This document shows, one piece after another, positions 5,766 through 5,785 of a stretch of 5,785 bases of DNA. The notes beneath the pieces were generated by a model. It did no database searches, was not told the origin of the DNA, and worked only from the letters and a program-made list of their open reading frames with translations. The stretch lies in NCBI GenBank assembly GCA_009785435.1, contig WQWG01000045.1, positions 1 to 5,785 on the forward strand. Direction: 5' to 3'. This DNA comes from Clostridiales bacterium. Its GTDB lineage: Bacteria; Bacillota; Clostridia; Peptostreptococcales; Anaerovoracaceae. How positions within the stretch are numbered: the stretch's first letter is position 1; every line of letters starts with the position of its first letter. A program made the position numbers and the translations under genes.

Positions 5766-5785
5766 TCTTCCCTATTTTAACTTTC

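Overview
The window most likely comes from a Firmicutes genome, probably one of the Clostridia, of middling GC content. The evidence is the trio prmA, rsmE and mtaB (yqeT-yqeU-yqeV in Bacillus), a clostridial-type M23 peptidase N-terminal region, a small protein resembling a clostridial DUF (DUF6774-like, from memory), AGGAG/GAGG-type ribosome binding sites and possible GTG/TTG starts. The taxon is inferred; no rRNA or tRNA gene is present to fix it.

Layout. At the right end, on the minus strand, lie prmA (4788-5765, ribosomal protein L11 methyltransferase) and rsmE (4048-4791, 16S rRNA m3U1498 methyltransferase), joined by a 4-base ATGA overlap. At the left end, also on the minus strand, is the 5' part of mtaB (429 down to 1, running off the window), which encodes the tRNA-t6A methylthiotransferase. 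In many Firmicutes mtaB directly follows rsmE. Here about 3.6 kb of unrelated genes separates them.

The intervening block has a minus-strand Fic-domain AMPylase-type gene (468-1214) just upstream of mtaB. Divergent from it is a plus-strand set: a small exported protein of unknown function (1319-1927), a 58-residue small protein (1957-2133) that is easily missed, and a large membrane-anchored protein (2111-4021). The large protein joins an M23 zinc endopeptidase domain to a NodB-family polysaccharide deacetylase domain. The last two genes overlap by 23 bases, so translational coupling is plausible. The 101-bp divergent region carries a near-consensus sigma-A type promoter for fic (TTGATA-17-TATGAT on the minus strand) with a perfect 6-bp-arm palindrome over its -10 box.

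How the genes fit together. prmA, rsmE and mtaB are translation-apparatus modification genes. The plus-strand set looks like a cell-envelope module: an exported protein plus a bifunctional wall or polysaccharide enzyme. Fic is probably a stand-alone autoinhibited regulator or toxin-like enzyme. The sequence does not show a functional link between Fic and the envelope genes. I see no mobile element, CRISPR array, RNA gene or clear intrinsic terminator. The gaps at 430-467, 1928-1956 and 4022-4047 are all short, and only the middle one holds a notable structure (a hairpin).
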